Assembly (NCBI RefSeq): GCF_026711005.1
Contig: NZ_JAPPVJ010000001.1
Location: forward strand, 248,001 to 312,000
DNA length: 64,000 nucleotides
Reading direction: 5' to 3'
DNA from: Sphingobacterium sp. UT-1RO-CII-1
GTDB taxonomy: Bacteria > Bacteroidota > Bacteroidia > Sphingobacteriales > Sphingobacteriaceae
Under the pieces are notes generated by a model. It was not told the DNA's origin. It saw only the letters and a list, made by a program, of their open reading frames with translations, and made no database searches. Of this stretch, positions 45,300 to 54,381 are shown one piece after another (the stretch's first letter is position 1; every line of letters begins with the position of its first letter). The position numbers and the translations under genes were made by a program.

Positions 45300-46037
45300 T
45301 TATACCAAATAGAAAAAGGTAAATACAAATACCCATACTAAATCGACAAAATGCCAATAAAGACCTACTTTCTCAACCATTAAATAGGTACCACGTCTTT
45401 CAAAAGTATTATTCAAAGTCATAGACAATACAATAATATTTAAAAGTATGCCTATAGACACGTGTACACCGTGGAATCCAGTAATGGTAAAGAAAAGATT
45501 TGAAAACTGTAAAGCAGCTGTATACGATATATCTTTTGTAAAGTAAGGCGCTAATATTTCAGCTATAGCGCTTTCTTCTGCTCCAGTTGCAGGATTACGT
45601 CCAAACCAAAATCCTTGATGATGTAAATGCTGCCATTCCAAAGCCTGACACCCTAAGAACATTAGACCTCCTAAGATAGTCCACATCATCCATTTCACTA
45701 CTTCTTGTTTTTGATTTCGATGACCTGCATCAACAGCTAACACTGTAGTAACAGATGACATAATCAAAATAAATGTCATGATCCCGACAAAAACTAAAGG
45801 TTGTCCAGAGTCCGTCACAAAAGGTATAGATTGAAATACCTTATCGGCATCAATCCACGTAGGTTGCGCAAACTTTTGTGCACCGTAGTAAATCAAAAAT
45901 GCCGAGAATGTGAAAGCATCCGATACTAAGAAAAACCAAATCATGATTTTTCCATACTCTAAATTCCAAGGAGACTTACCACCATTCCACGGGCCGTCTT
46001 TAACCTTATCCAATTGCGATACAGTTGTTGTACTCAT
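45300..46037 (-). CDS. cytochrome c oxidase subunit III (long copy)
   Basis: This 245-residue membrane protein has six or seven helices. GYGKIMIWFFLV-like start (EYGKIMIWFFLVSDAFTFSA), QALEWQHLHHQGFWFG, FFTITGFHGVHVSIGILLNI and YWHFVDLVWVFVFTFFYLV are all subunit III family blocks, including the conserved Glu near His. It is the downstream member of two adjacent subunit III genes, 9 bases after the shorter copy. Confidence 0.9.
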   Translation of the reverse strand: MSTTTVSQLDKVKDGPWNGGKSPWNLEYGKIMIWFFLVSDAFTFSAFLIYYGAQKFAQPTWIDADKVFQSIPFVTDSGQPLVFVGIMTFILIMSSVTTVLAVDAGHRNQKQEVVKWMMWTILGGLMFLGCQALEWQHLHHQGFWFGRNPATGAEESAIAEILAPYFTKDISYTAALQFSNLFFTITGFHGVHVSIGILLNIIVLSMTLNNTFERRGTYLMVEKVGLYWHFVDLVWVFVFTFFYLV

Positions 46038-46046
46038 TTTTTACTA

Positions 46047-46631
46047 TTATTGATTCAAAAGTAAGAAAACATAAATATAAATCCATAAAAGATCGAGAAA
46101 ATGCCAGAAAATACCAGCCAATTCCATACGGAACAAGTTATCTGCAAATTTAGGGGCTCGAAAAGTCCCAATAATACATCTAACAAGTACGATCAAACCC
46201 GCAATAATATGTGCCAAATGCATACCAGTAAATACATAGACGAATGACTGAGAAGCATTATTATTAACAAAATATATCCCTCTTTCCGCAAGAACACCCC
46301 ATGCTTCGACCTGAATAACAAAAAAGGCTATACCCAATACTAAAGTTATAAAAAGCAACAATCTTTGTTTTCCGATTTGCTCAAACTTCGCCGCTCTATA
46401 TGCAAAATGAAAGCTTAAACTACTTACAATAATAACTGCAGTACTATAAGCAAAAGCTACAGGCAATAAAGTTTTAATTCCTTTATCCACCCCACTTGCG
46501 GTATATACAATGAAACCACTAGATAGAGCAGCAAACATCATGAACATACCGATCATACCTAACCATAAGTTAAACTTCTTGGCTTTGCGTCGCTGCAATA
46601 CTTCTTCTGTTGTCATTCCTATTAACTCCAT
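46047..46631 (-). CDS. cytochrome c oxidase subunit III (short copy)
   Basis: This 194-residue membrane protein has five helices. The parts KKFNLWLGMIGMFMMFAALS, YVFTGMHLAHIIAGLIVLVR and FWHFLDLLWIYIYVFLLLNQ identify subunit III. It is about 50 residues shorter than the next copy and lacks the longer loop between the middle helices. Two unequal subunit III genes in tandem occur in other Bacteroidota oxidase clusters. It starts directly at the end of ctaB with no gap. Confidence 0.88.
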   Translation of the reverse strand: MELIGMTTEEVLQRRKAKKFNLWLGMIGMFMMFAALSSGFIVYTASGVDKGIKTLLPVAFAYSTAVIIVSSLSFHFAYRAAKFEQIGKQRLLLFITLVLGIAFFVIQVEAWGVLAERGIYFVNNNASQSFVYVFTGMHLAHIIAGLIVLVRCIIGTFRAPKFADNLFRMELAGIFWHFLDLLWIYIYVFLLLNQ

Positions 46632-47540
46632 TTATACAAAGGGAATAAAATCAAATAATAAAATTAATTGCGTCACTGGCAAATAAAAAAAAGATGTAAA
46701 CATCACTTTTTTAGCAGTTATATCCGTCATTTCACGCCAGTGTCTATAACCATAGTAAGTAAATAACAAAGCTCCTAGCAAAGATACTATGGTAAATACT
46801 ATTCCTCCAAATCCATAATACATAGGTAAAAAACCTGCAGGTATCATCAAGAAAGCAGAGAAAAATATCATCCAAGCAGATACTTTATCTTTCTTAGTCG
46901 TCGGCAACAAACGAAAGCCAGCATTTTTATAATCGTCATCTGCAACCCAAGCAATTGCCCAAAAATGAGGAAACTGCCAAAGAAACTGTATTAAAAAAAT
47001 GACTATAGGTGTTATAACCATTGCCTTCTCACTTATCGCTGTATATTCGAACCCAAAACCAGCCGCCTTGAATGCTGCATAATACCCTATTAATGGAGGC
47101 AATGCACCTGGAAAAGCTCCTACTAGGACAGCTATAGGCGACTTTTGCTTGATGGGAGTATAAACAAAGGCATATAATATAATAGAGAAAACTGATAATA
47201 ACCCTGCTATAAAATTTAACCTAACCAACAACAAGGTCCCAAAAATGCCCATGAATACACTGAGCACTAAAGCTTGTCCTGTGGTCATTCGACCAGCAGG
47301 TAGTGGACGATCTTCCGTTCGCTTCATTAAGCGATCTAAGTCTCGTTCAATTATTTCGTTAAATCCATTTGCCGACCCCGTAACGAAAAAACCACCTACT
47401 GTTAAAATTAACCAGTTAATCCAGATGATATCTCCCTGTTGCTTAGCTCCTATCAGAAATGCTACCGATGCGGAAAAAACGACCGTTAATGTCAAACGTA
47501 ATTTAACTAGCTTATTGAAATCAGATATAAACTGCTTCAT
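46632..47540 (-). CDS. ctaB: protoheme IX farnesyltransferase (haem O synthase)
   Basis: This 302-residue UbiA-family prenyltransferase converts haem B to haem O. The first Asp-rich site is NGFNEIIERDLDRLMKRTED followed by RPLPAGRM, a near-complete consensus. The second lies in AIAWVADDDYKNAGFRLLP. About nine membrane helices are predicted. Length is normal. Its product is the substrate of CtaA, encoded directly upstream, so the cluster makes its own haem A. Confidence 0.93.
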   Translation of the reverse strand: MKQFISDFNKLVKLRLTLTVVFSASVAFLIGAKQQGDIIWINWLILTVGGFFVTGSANGFNEIIERDLDRLMKRTEDRPLPAGRMTTGQALVLSVFMGIFGTLLLVRLNFIAGLLSVFSIILYAFVYTPIKQKSPIAVLVGAFPGALPPLIGYYAAFKAAGFGFEYTAISEKAMVITPIVIFLIQFLWQFPHFWAIAWVADDDYKNAGFRLLPTTKKDKVSAWMIFFSAFLMIPAGFLPMYYGFGGIVFTIVSLLGALLFTYYGYRHWREMTDITAKKVMFTSFFYLPVTQLILLFDFIPFV

Positions 47541-47603
47541 GAATAATTATTACCCTACAATGTTATTATACTACAATTACAAAACTCAACATAATAGAAC
47601 GAA

Positions 47604-48647
47604 CTAACGTTTTAATTTTGTCATTAATAGCATTAAATAGTACTGCGTACCAAAAAGCAAACTTGCAAAAACTAAATGTATAGTTTGAGCAAATGCAGGA
47701 ACATTAAACCTGGCTAAAACAATTCCCGACAACATCTGTATGCCTACCAAAATCAGTAGCATCCAAGCGTATCTACTTTGTAATGTCAATGAACTAAACT
47801 TATTATTTACTAGAACAAAAAGAATAATCGATAGTCCTAGCGAAGTATATGCTAATATTCTATGTAAAAGATAATCACTTCCTAAGCTGTCTATCCAATT
47901 TACACGTAGAACACCAGCATCATTCAAATGATCAATTGCTTCACGGACTGCTGTTCCATAAACCACCTGTATCAACATAACTATTAAAGAAAGAATTGCT
48001 AATCCTTTTAAAATAGCAGAGCGCTGATTAATAAGTATGGTTCTATTTCTAAATGTTGTAGCTAAATAAAAAGTGTAAATACTAATACAAACTATTACCA
48101 ATGCCAACAGCATATGAACAGTTATAATCCATGGCATAAGGTTAGTTGAAACTACTATTGAACCTAGCCATGCTTGTAACACAACTACAAATACATTTAC
48201 TACACTCCAAACAAATATAGCTGGCTTTGATTTTACATAGGTGAAAGCAAAAAAAGCTGCAAACAACAAACAAAAACCAGCAACAGCTCCTGTTAAACGA
48301 TTTATATATTCAGTCCAAGTCTTGGCGACATTAAACTCCTCATGCTTTAAAATAGACTCATCATTTCTTATCTGATCAGCCTTTTCTTTGTATCCAAAAG
48401 CATCAACTATCCGAGCAAAACGTTCATTCTTTTGAGCTCGCCCCTCTACATACTGTTCCTCGTACCCTAACGGTAACTGACTCACATCTGTTGGTGGAAT
48501 ATATTGATTGAAACATTTCGGCCAATCAGGACATCCCATTCCAGACCCTGTACTTCTAACGATACCACCAGCAGCAATTACAAGAAACAATACTATTATC
48601 GTAATTCTGTTTGTGTTAATAAATCGTTTTTCAGCAGCAGGATACAT
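47604..48647 (-). CDS. ctaA: haem A synthase (COX15/CtaA)
   Basis: This 347-residue enzyme of the COX15/CtaA family oxidises haem O to haem A. The N-terminus ITIIVLFLVIAAGGIVRSTG, the MGCPDWPKCFNQYIPP segment with two cysteines, WTEYINRLTGAVAGF with the conserved Glu, ITVHMLLALVIV, LLHRILAYTSLG and IHLVFASLLFGTQY (His ligands) are all seen. Eight membrane helices. It sits 38 bases after ctaD and 63 bases before ctaB. Confidence 0.93.
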   Translation of the reverse strand: MYPAAEKRFINTNRITIIVLFLVIAAGGIVRSTGSGMGCPDWPKCFNQYIPPTDVSQLPLGYEEQYVEGRAQKNERFARIVDAFGYKEKADQIRNDESILKHEEFNVAKTWTEYINRLTGAVAGFCLLFAAFFAFTYVKSKPAIFVWSVVNVFVVVLQAWLGSIVVSTNLMPWIITVHMLLALVIVCISIYTFYLATTFRNRTILINQRSAILKGLAILSLIVMLIQVVYGTAVREAIDHLNDAGVLRVNWIDSLGSDYLLHRILAYTSLGLSIILFVLVNNKFSSLTLQSRYAWMLLILVGIQMLSGIVLARFNVPAFAQTIHLVFASLLFGTQYYLMLLMTKLKR

Positions 48648-48685
48648 ATAAACCGTAGTACAATGTTATAGAAAGGTAGGAAAAC

Positions 48686-50563
48686 CTACCCTTCTAGTAT
48701 CTCTCTATTATTTTGTTTATTCCACTCATTCTGTATACGAAGTGCTTCCTCATCACCATCAAAATCATGTGCTAAGTTAGAACTCATCGTTTCAGAAAAC
48801 GGAACTGTCTGCGGAATAAAATCTTCATGATGACCAGGTTTACTATAGTCATACGGCCAACGATATACCGTTGGAATCTCTCCTGGCCAGTTTCCGTGAA
48901 AATGTTCTACAGGTGTTGTCCACTCTAATGTGTTAGAGCCCCAAGGGTTCTGCGTAGCTTTTTTGCCTGTCCAAATTGATGCAAAGAAATTCCACAAGAA
49001 AGCAACCTGACCTAAACCTGCTATAATAGCCGCCCATGTTACTAACAAGTTAGCAGATACCCATTTCTCCATGAATGGAAACTCTGTAAATGCGTAATAA
49101 CGACGTGGAACACCATCTATTCCCATAAAATGCATCGGGAAGAAAACTAAATATGCTCCAACAAATGTCAACCAGAAATGGAAATAACCTAAACGTTCAT
49201 CCATCATACGACCGAACATTTTTGGATACCAGTGATAAACACCACATAACATACCAAAAATTGATGCAGACCCCATTACTAAGTGGAAGTGAGCAACAAC
49301 AAAATAAGTATCGTGAATATTAATATCTAATGTAGCATTACCCAAGTAAATACCAGTCAAACCTCCTGAAACGAAGAAAGAAACCATTCCTACAGCAAAC
49401 ATCATTGCTGGAGTAAAACGAATATTACCTCTCCATAAAGTAGCTATATAGTTAAATGCTTTTACTGCCGAAGGTACTGCAATGATTAACGTAGTAATCA
49501 TAAACACGCCACCCAAGAACGGGTTCATACCTGTTACAAACATGTGGTGACCCCAAACGATAAAAGATAGAACAGTAATACCAACTAAAGAGTAAACCAT
49601 CGCATGGTAACCAAAAATTGGTTTACGTGAATTTGTTGAAATTACTTCAGAAGTAAGTCCTAATGCAGGCATTACAACGATGTATACCTCAGGGTGTCCT
49701 AAGAACCAGAATAAGTGCTGGAATAAAATTGGCGAACCACCTTCGTTAGGTAAAATTTCACCACCTACCACTAGATCTGATAAATAGAAAGATGTACCCA
49801 CTGAACGGTCAAAGAATAAAAGCACTACAGCTGATACCAAGACCGGGAAAGATAATAATCCAACAATAGCGGTTAAGAAAAATGACCAAATAGTAAGAGG
49901 CATCTTCCATAAATCCATACCTTTTGTTCTTAAGTTCAACACCGTACTGATATAGTTTACACCACCAATAACCTGTGAAATAATGAACAAAAACATACTT
50001 ACCAACCACAAAGTCATACCTAAACCAGATCCAGCGATAGCTTTAGGTACAGCTGATAAAGGAGGATAAACCGTCCATCCTGCAGCGGCAGGTCCACTCT
50101 CTACGAAGAAAGAAGCAGTCATCAATACACAAGCTGTAAAGAAAAACCAGTAGGAAAGCATGTTCATAAATGGCGAAGCCATATCTCTTGCTCCTAACTG
50201 ATAAGGTATTAACAAGTTACTAAAAGTACCTGAAAGTCCCGCTGTTAGAACAAAGAACACCATCATGGTACCGTGAATGGTTACTAAGGATAAGAAAAAG
50301 TCCGGTTTTATACGTCCTCCTTCAGCCCATTTACCTAAGAAAATCTCTAATATTGGGAAATCTGTATCCGGCCATGCTAATTGGATACGGAACAAGATCG
50401 AAAGCACCATGGCGAAAACAGCCATAATAATCCCTGTTATTAAAAATTGCTTCGCAATCATCTTGTGATCCTGACTAAATATATATTTAGTTAGAAACGT
50501 TTCCTGATGATGATCATGTCCGCCATGATCTCCTGCGTTGTGCGATATAACTGTACTTGACAT
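48686..50563 (-). CDS. ctaD: cytochrome c oxidase subunit I
   Basis: The 625-residue catalytic subunit of a haem-copper oxidase reduces O2 and pumps protons. Key blocks are VTIHGTMMVFFVLTAGLSG (haem a His), LFWFLGHPEVYIVVMPALGL with the His-Tyr cross-link pair, VWGHHMFVTGMNPFLG with the two CuB His, and DTYFVVAHFHLVMGSASIFG (haem a3 and a His). The C-terminus adds an extended hydrophilic tail. Twelve helices are expected. With HPEVY it is an A-type oxidase of aa3 class, and the adjacent haem A genes agree. Confidence 0.96.
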   Translation of the reverse strand: MSSTVISHNAGDHGGHDHHQETFLTKYIFSQDHKMIAKQFLITGIIMAVFAMVLSILFRIQLAWPDTDFPILEIFLGKWAEGGRIKPDFFLSLVTIHGTMMVFFVLTAGLSGTFSNLLIPYQLGARDMASPFMNMLSYWFFFTACVLMTASFFVESGPAAAGWTVYPPLSAVPKAIAGSGLGMTLWLVSMFLFIISQVIGGVNYISTVLNLRTKGMDLWKMPLTIWSFFLTAIVGLLSFPVLVSAVVLLFFDRSVGTSFYLSDLVVGGEILPNEGGSPILFQHLFWFLGHPEVYIVVMPALGLTSEVISTNSRKPIFGYHAMVYSLVGITVLSFIVWGHHMFVTGMNPFLGGVFMITTLIIAVPSAVKAFNYIATLWRGNIRFTPAMMFAVGMVSFFVSGGLTGIYLGNATLDINIHDTYFVVAHFHLVMGSASIFGMLCGVYHWYPKMFGRMMDERLGYFHFWLTFVGAYLVFFPMHFMGIDGVPRRYYAFTEFPFMEKWVSANLLVTWAAIIAGLGQVAFLWNFFASIWTGKKATQNPWGSNTLEWTTPVEHFHGNWPGEIPTVYRWPYDYSKPGHHEDFIPQTVPFSETMSSNLAHDFDGDEEALRIQNEWNKQNNREILEG

Positions 50564-50589
50564 ATTCGTTTAATATAATCTGATATCAA

Positions 50590-51918
50590 TTAATTTAATG
50601 AAGCGACCGAGAGTTCGTTAGACTCATTCTTTACTTGTGTTACTTGGAATTCCTTCTGCACAGCTTCGTTAAAATATTTGTTTTGCTTACTCAACCACTC
50701 TTTATACTCTTGCTCTGTAACCACTACAACCTTTTTCTGCATATTATAATGTGCAGATCCACATATCTTAGCACACAACATAACAAAATCATATTTCGGG
50801 TCATTCATGCGTTCGCGCATTTCCTCTGTTGTTACAGTTGGTGTAAATTGGAAATAGTTCGTCATTCCTGGTACCGCATTAATCTGTACACGGAAATCAG
50901 GAATATAAAAGGAGTGAATAATATCTTTAGAAATAATATGAAAACGAACAGATTGATTTACAGGTATAACTATGTCTGCACCATCAATATCATCCCATGC
51001 GGCTTTATCATTAAAATCAATACCGTAAGGATTAGTACCTGTCGTCAACTTATAATTACGTTTACCAATCTCACCATCCGCACCAGGGTAACGTACTCTC
51101 CACATAAACTGCTCTCCCAGTACTTCAATTTGAATCGCTGATTTCTGTAATTCTTCTGGAATATTAGTAATCTTTCTCCAAGTAAAGAATCCAAATAGTA
51201 CCAATACTGTTAAAACAATAGCAGGTACGATGGTCCAAATCCGCTCAATAGTATCATTATGTGGATAATAATAAGCTACTGCTCCCTTACGCATTCTATA
51301 CTTGTAAGTAAACGTAAATAGTAAAATATGTACTACCACTAGAACGATCGTTGTAATGATCGTCGTTATTATAAACATTACATCGACCTCAGCTCCATGT
51401 TCAGTTGCTGCTGGTCTGTATGCCCAACTTCCCCAAACTGCATAGGAATAATAAACGCCAGCTAAAAACAATATTAAAAATACAAACAAAAGAATAGCTT
51501 GTAAATTATTATTAGCTAATGGGTTGTATTTACCTTCTGTTTTACGCGTTAATTCATAAATAGACTGTACTTTCAATATGATAGCTACTATAGTACATAC
51601 TACCAAAAATAAAAGTACATAGTAAGTCAAATTTTTATACGCCTGCGGGTCAATCTGCTTTCCTTCATCTTTAGGTTTTGCAGATGATTTGAATACACTT
51701 GCTGCGGCAACATCATCAGAACCTTCTACAGCTGCTTGTGCAGTATCTACTACTTCAGTTGTTAATTCATCAGTCGTCTCTACCGCTTCCGACTGTGTTA
51801 CCTCCTCAGTCGCTACGGAATCTTGCTGCGCCGAAACTTGTGGGGCTGCGAATACAGCACCCAGCATCAGTAAACTGGCGAACAAAACTTTAAATCTGTT
51901 ATTTATTTTAAACTTCAT
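50590..51918 (-). CDS. ctaC: cytochrome c oxidase subunit II with extended N-terminal region
   Basis: This 442-residue subunit has a signal peptide (about 1-30), a Thr/Glu/Val-rich acidic stretch (31-80), then about four membrane helices (97-120, 140-162, 180-205, 228-247) instead of the usual two, and the CuA domain. The copper site reads CAKICGSAHYNM (Cys382, Cys386, His390, Met393) with His335 in IIHSFYIPDF. The residue between the cysteines is Ala-Lys-Ile, not the usual Glu. No cytochrome c domain is fused. It begins the oxidase half of the cluster, 44 bases after actF. Confidence 0.93.
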   Translation of the reverse strand: MKFKINNRFKVLFASLLMLGAVFAAPQVSAQQDSVATEEVTQSEAVETTDELTTEVVDTAQAAVEGSDDVAAASVFKSSAKPKDEGKQIDPQAYKNLTYYVLLFLVVCTIVAIILKVQSIYELTRKTEGKYNPLANNNLQAILLFVFLILFLAGVYYSYAVWGSWAYRPAATEHGAEVDVMFIITTIITTIVLVVVHILLFTFTYKYRMRKGAVAYYYPHNDTIERIWTIVPAIVLTVLVLFGFFTWRKITNIPEELQKSAIQIEVLGEQFMWRVRYPGADGEIGKRNYKLTTGTNPYGIDFNDKAAWDDIDGADIVIPVNQSVRFHIISKDIIHSFYIPDFRVQINAVPGMTNYFQFTPTVTTEEMRERMNDPKYDFVMLCAKICGSAHYNMQKKVVVVTEQEYKEWLSKQNKYFNEAVQKEFQVTQVKNESNELSVASLN

Positions 51919-51962
51919 TTCTTCTTAAAACGTTTAAACGTATTATATGCAATGATTAGAAA

Positions 51963-53198
51963 CTATATTTCGTGATGTAAACTTTCCTCCATAAACGGTT
52001 GATGTTTTGGAGCGATAGCATGCTTACTAAATTTCGACATTACTAAGAAAGTGAATAACCCGACAAAACCTATAGCTGTTCCTATTTCCACGAAACCAAA
52101 ACCTCTTTCAGTTTCTACTGTACCTGGCATAATCATAATATAATAATCTAACCAGTGGCCACACAGTAGTAAAATTGCCACGAAAAGCATTAAACTTTGT
52201 TTACGTTTCGCATCGCGATCTACTAATAACAATAGAGGTGCTAAAAAGTTAATTAAGATATTTAACCAAAACCATGGTTTATATTCGGGCTCCCATCTTT
52301 TATAAAAATAGACTGTTTCTTCAGGAATATTCGCATAGTAGATAAGAATAAATTGTGAGAACCATACGTAGGTCCAAAATATAGAGAAACCAAATAAAAG
52401 TTTACCTAAATCATGGAGATGATTTTCATTAACCCAAGCCATATAGCCAGCTTTCTTAACCAAAATAAGAATAATGATTATTGTCGCTAATCCACAAACC
52501 CACATTGCTGCGAAATTGTACCAACCAAACATGGTAGAGAACCAATGTGCTTCTAAAGACATAACAGTATCAAATGACCATATTGGTTGAGTAAAGCCGA
52601 AAATAACTAGAAAAATCGCAGCTAATTTGAAACTCTTCTTATACGAATTTAACCCTCCTTCTAAATCCTCTTTATAAGATAGTTTTGCTAAAACAAAAGC
52701 AAAAATACTATACGTTCCCATAAATAATATCTGACGGATTAAAAATCCTGGAACGTTTAAGAACGCTTCTTTCCCGGCCACTAAACTGTCATAGTTAGGA
52801 CTATTTGGATCCATAAGACCTTCACTGTTCCAATGTCCATATAAATTATTAGTCACTAACCCTAGACCAACAATAACTAATAATATAAGCGACGCTACCG
52901 GCAACATGCTAGACATAGCCTGTGGTATACGTAACAGACCAGCAGACCAGCCAGACTGTGTAACTAATTGTAGTGCGACAAAGAAAGTTCCTGCAGCACA
53001 CACACATGTGAAATAATATCCCATCAATAATAGGTTAGCATATGTACGTTCAACCATAATATGGTCACTGGACATTAGGCCTATAACAATGGCGATAACA
53101 CCTACAGCTACTCCAACTATACTAAGTATCTTTGCGATACCAGTAAATTGAAATTTCTCGGTGAAATTATAATCGTGATGATGATTGTGAGTTCCCAT
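51963..53198 (-). CDS. actF: alternative complex III quinone-binding membrane subunit ActF
   Basis: This 411-residue membrane protein with about ten helices is the second NrfD-like integral subunit of alternative complex III. Segments such as ILSIVGVAVGVIAIVIGLMS, LLMGYYFTCVCAAGTFFVAL and VSQFILIYYANIPEETVYFY-like text (WFSQFILIYYANIPEETVYF) fit. It begins MGTHNHHHDYNF, a His-rich tail facing one side of the membrane. It lies 19 bases after actE and is the last act gene. Confidence 0.9.
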   Translation of the reverse strand: MGTHNHHHDYNFTEKFQFTGIAKILSIVGVAVGVIAIVIGLMSSDHIMVERTYANLLLMGYYFTCVCAAGTFFVALQLVTQSGWSAGLLRIPQAMSSMLPVASLILLVIVGLGLVTNNLYGHWNSEGLMDPNSPNYDSLVAGKEAFLNVPGFLIRQILFMGTYSIFAFVLAKLSYKEDLEGGLNSYKKSFKLAAIFLVIFGFTQPIWSFDTVMSLEAHWFSTMFGWYNFAAMWVCGLATIIIILILVKKAGYMAWVNENHLHDLGKLLFGFSIFWTYVWFSQFILIYYANIPEETVYFYKRWEPEYKPWFWLNILINFLAPLLLLVDRDAKRKQSLMLFVAILLLCGHWLDYYIMIMPGTVETERGFGFVEIGTAIGFVGLFTFLVMSKFSKHAIAPKHQPFMEESLHHEI

Positions 53199-53217
53199 TT
53201 ACTATATTGATGTTAGA

Positions 53218-53847
53218 TTATTTTTTTTGTAATTCTTGAACGTACATTACTACCTGCCAACGCTCTTCTGGCGTCAATAATGAAGCATGTGCTCCCATTG
53301 CATTATAGCCATAGAAAATTGTGTGGTAAATCTTACCTGCAGACAGATCACTCATTTGTCCTCCTCTTGAAGATGGGTTACCATCAGACTTCTGATAAGA
53401 AGGTGGAGGAGGGAAGTTTTCTAAATTACGTTTACCTCTCGAATCCTCAATCGATCGATCTAAAGTAATAGGTCCATCGCCTTTACCATCTTTACCGTGG
53501 CATACTGCACAATATGTTTGAAACAAAGCTTCTCCATGAGCTAAATTCACCTTAGTAGCAGCTAATGGGTTAGCAAGCTCTCTACCTGCACGCTCATACT
53601 CTTCTACACTATTAGCAAATTCAAAACGCTCAAATCCTATTGGCGTAGTCCCTTCAGGAGGTAACTGCGCAGTCATTTTATTACTAAAATTATTATTTGG
53701 CTGATCCGGATTATAAGCGATCGGATCATACATATTTCTGGAAAACTCTAAACCTGTACTACGTGTTTTTCCATCACCACAGCTAGATACTACTGCTGCT
53801 AATGCAAAAGCAGCACATACAGATACAAGAAAACCCTTCTTATTCAT
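53218..53847 (-). CDS. actE: alternative complex III monohaem cytochrome c subunit ActE
   Basis: From the ATG at 53847 this is a 209-residue lipoprotein, with signal NKKGFLVSVCAAFALAAVVS and lipobox ending VVSSC. One haem motif CAVCH lies in the block QTYCAVCHGKDGKGDGPITL. The start overlaps the actD stop by 8 bases (ATGAATAA), which supports it over an ATG at 53868 that would give a longer overlap and spoil the signal peptide. It carries electrons from ActA toward the oxidase. Confidence 0.92.
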   Translation of the reverse strand: MNKKGFLVSVCAAFALAAVVSSCGDGKTRSTGLEFSRNMYDPIAYNPDQPNNNFSNKMTAQLPPEGTTPIGFERFEFANSVEEYERAGRELANPLAATKVNLAHGEALFQTYCAVCHGKDGKGDGPITLDRSIEDSRGKRNLENFPPPPSYQKSDGNPSSRGGQMSDLSAGKIYHTIFYGYNAMGAHASLLTPEERWQVVMYVQELQKK

Positions 53848-54376
53848 AGCTAATATATTTTCTTTCATTGTATTTAACCTCTACTGCTCCAGCTTCCTTT
53901 AACAAAGATTCCACCAACTCATGATTAGTGTTTTCTCGTGCATCAACTGCTAAAATAAAACGATCATCAGTTGCTCTTATATCCATTACACGAGGTGCAC
54001 GTCCAGGAAACAAATGGTTGCGGAAGAAAAATGTCGCTACCATACCCAATGCACATAAAAGTATTGTAATCTCAAATGTAACAGGTACAAAGTTTGGTAG
54101 AGCTAGCGAAGGTTTACCTCCGATATTAATTGGCCAATCGTGCGCCATTGTGTAATATAACAAGCTAAAGCCTAAGATTGTTCCTAAAGCCCCAAAACAA
54201 AATGCAGCAATTGGTAAACGTGAAGGTTTGACACCTAATTTTGCTTCAATTCCATGAATTGGCATTGGCGTAAAACAATCATATATGCTGATATTGTTTG
54301 CTTGCAATTTATCGATACCTGACATTAGTTCATCAGGATCAGCAAAACTACCTAATATATATTTTGTGTTGCTCAT
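53840..54376 (-). CDS. actD: alternative complex III membrane subunit ActD (DUF3341)
   Basis: This 178-residue protein opens YILGSFADPDELMSGIDKLQ, followed by IYDCFTPMPIHGIEAKLGVK, both typical of DUF3341. Two membrane helices (about 57-80 and 100-118) follow, then a soluble C-terminal part ending KYNERKYISYE. It is tightly packed: 5 bases after actC, and its last 8 bases overlap the actE start. It is a structural subunit of the complex. Confidence 0.92.
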   Translation of the reverse strand: MSNTKYILGSFADPDELMSGIDKLQANNISIYDCFTPMPIHGIEAKLGVKPSRLPIAAFCFGALGTILGFSLLYYTMAHDWPINIGGKPSLALPNFVPVTFEITILLCALGMVATFFFRNHLFPGRAPRVMDIRATDDRFILAVDARENTNHELVESLLKEAGAVEVKYNERKYISYE

Positions 54377-54381
54377 TGCTG

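Noticed and set aside
50635..51141. 168-codon plus-strand frame opposite ctaC
   Set aside because: It overlaps the conserved CuA domain coding region in antisense and its translation has no recognisable domain.
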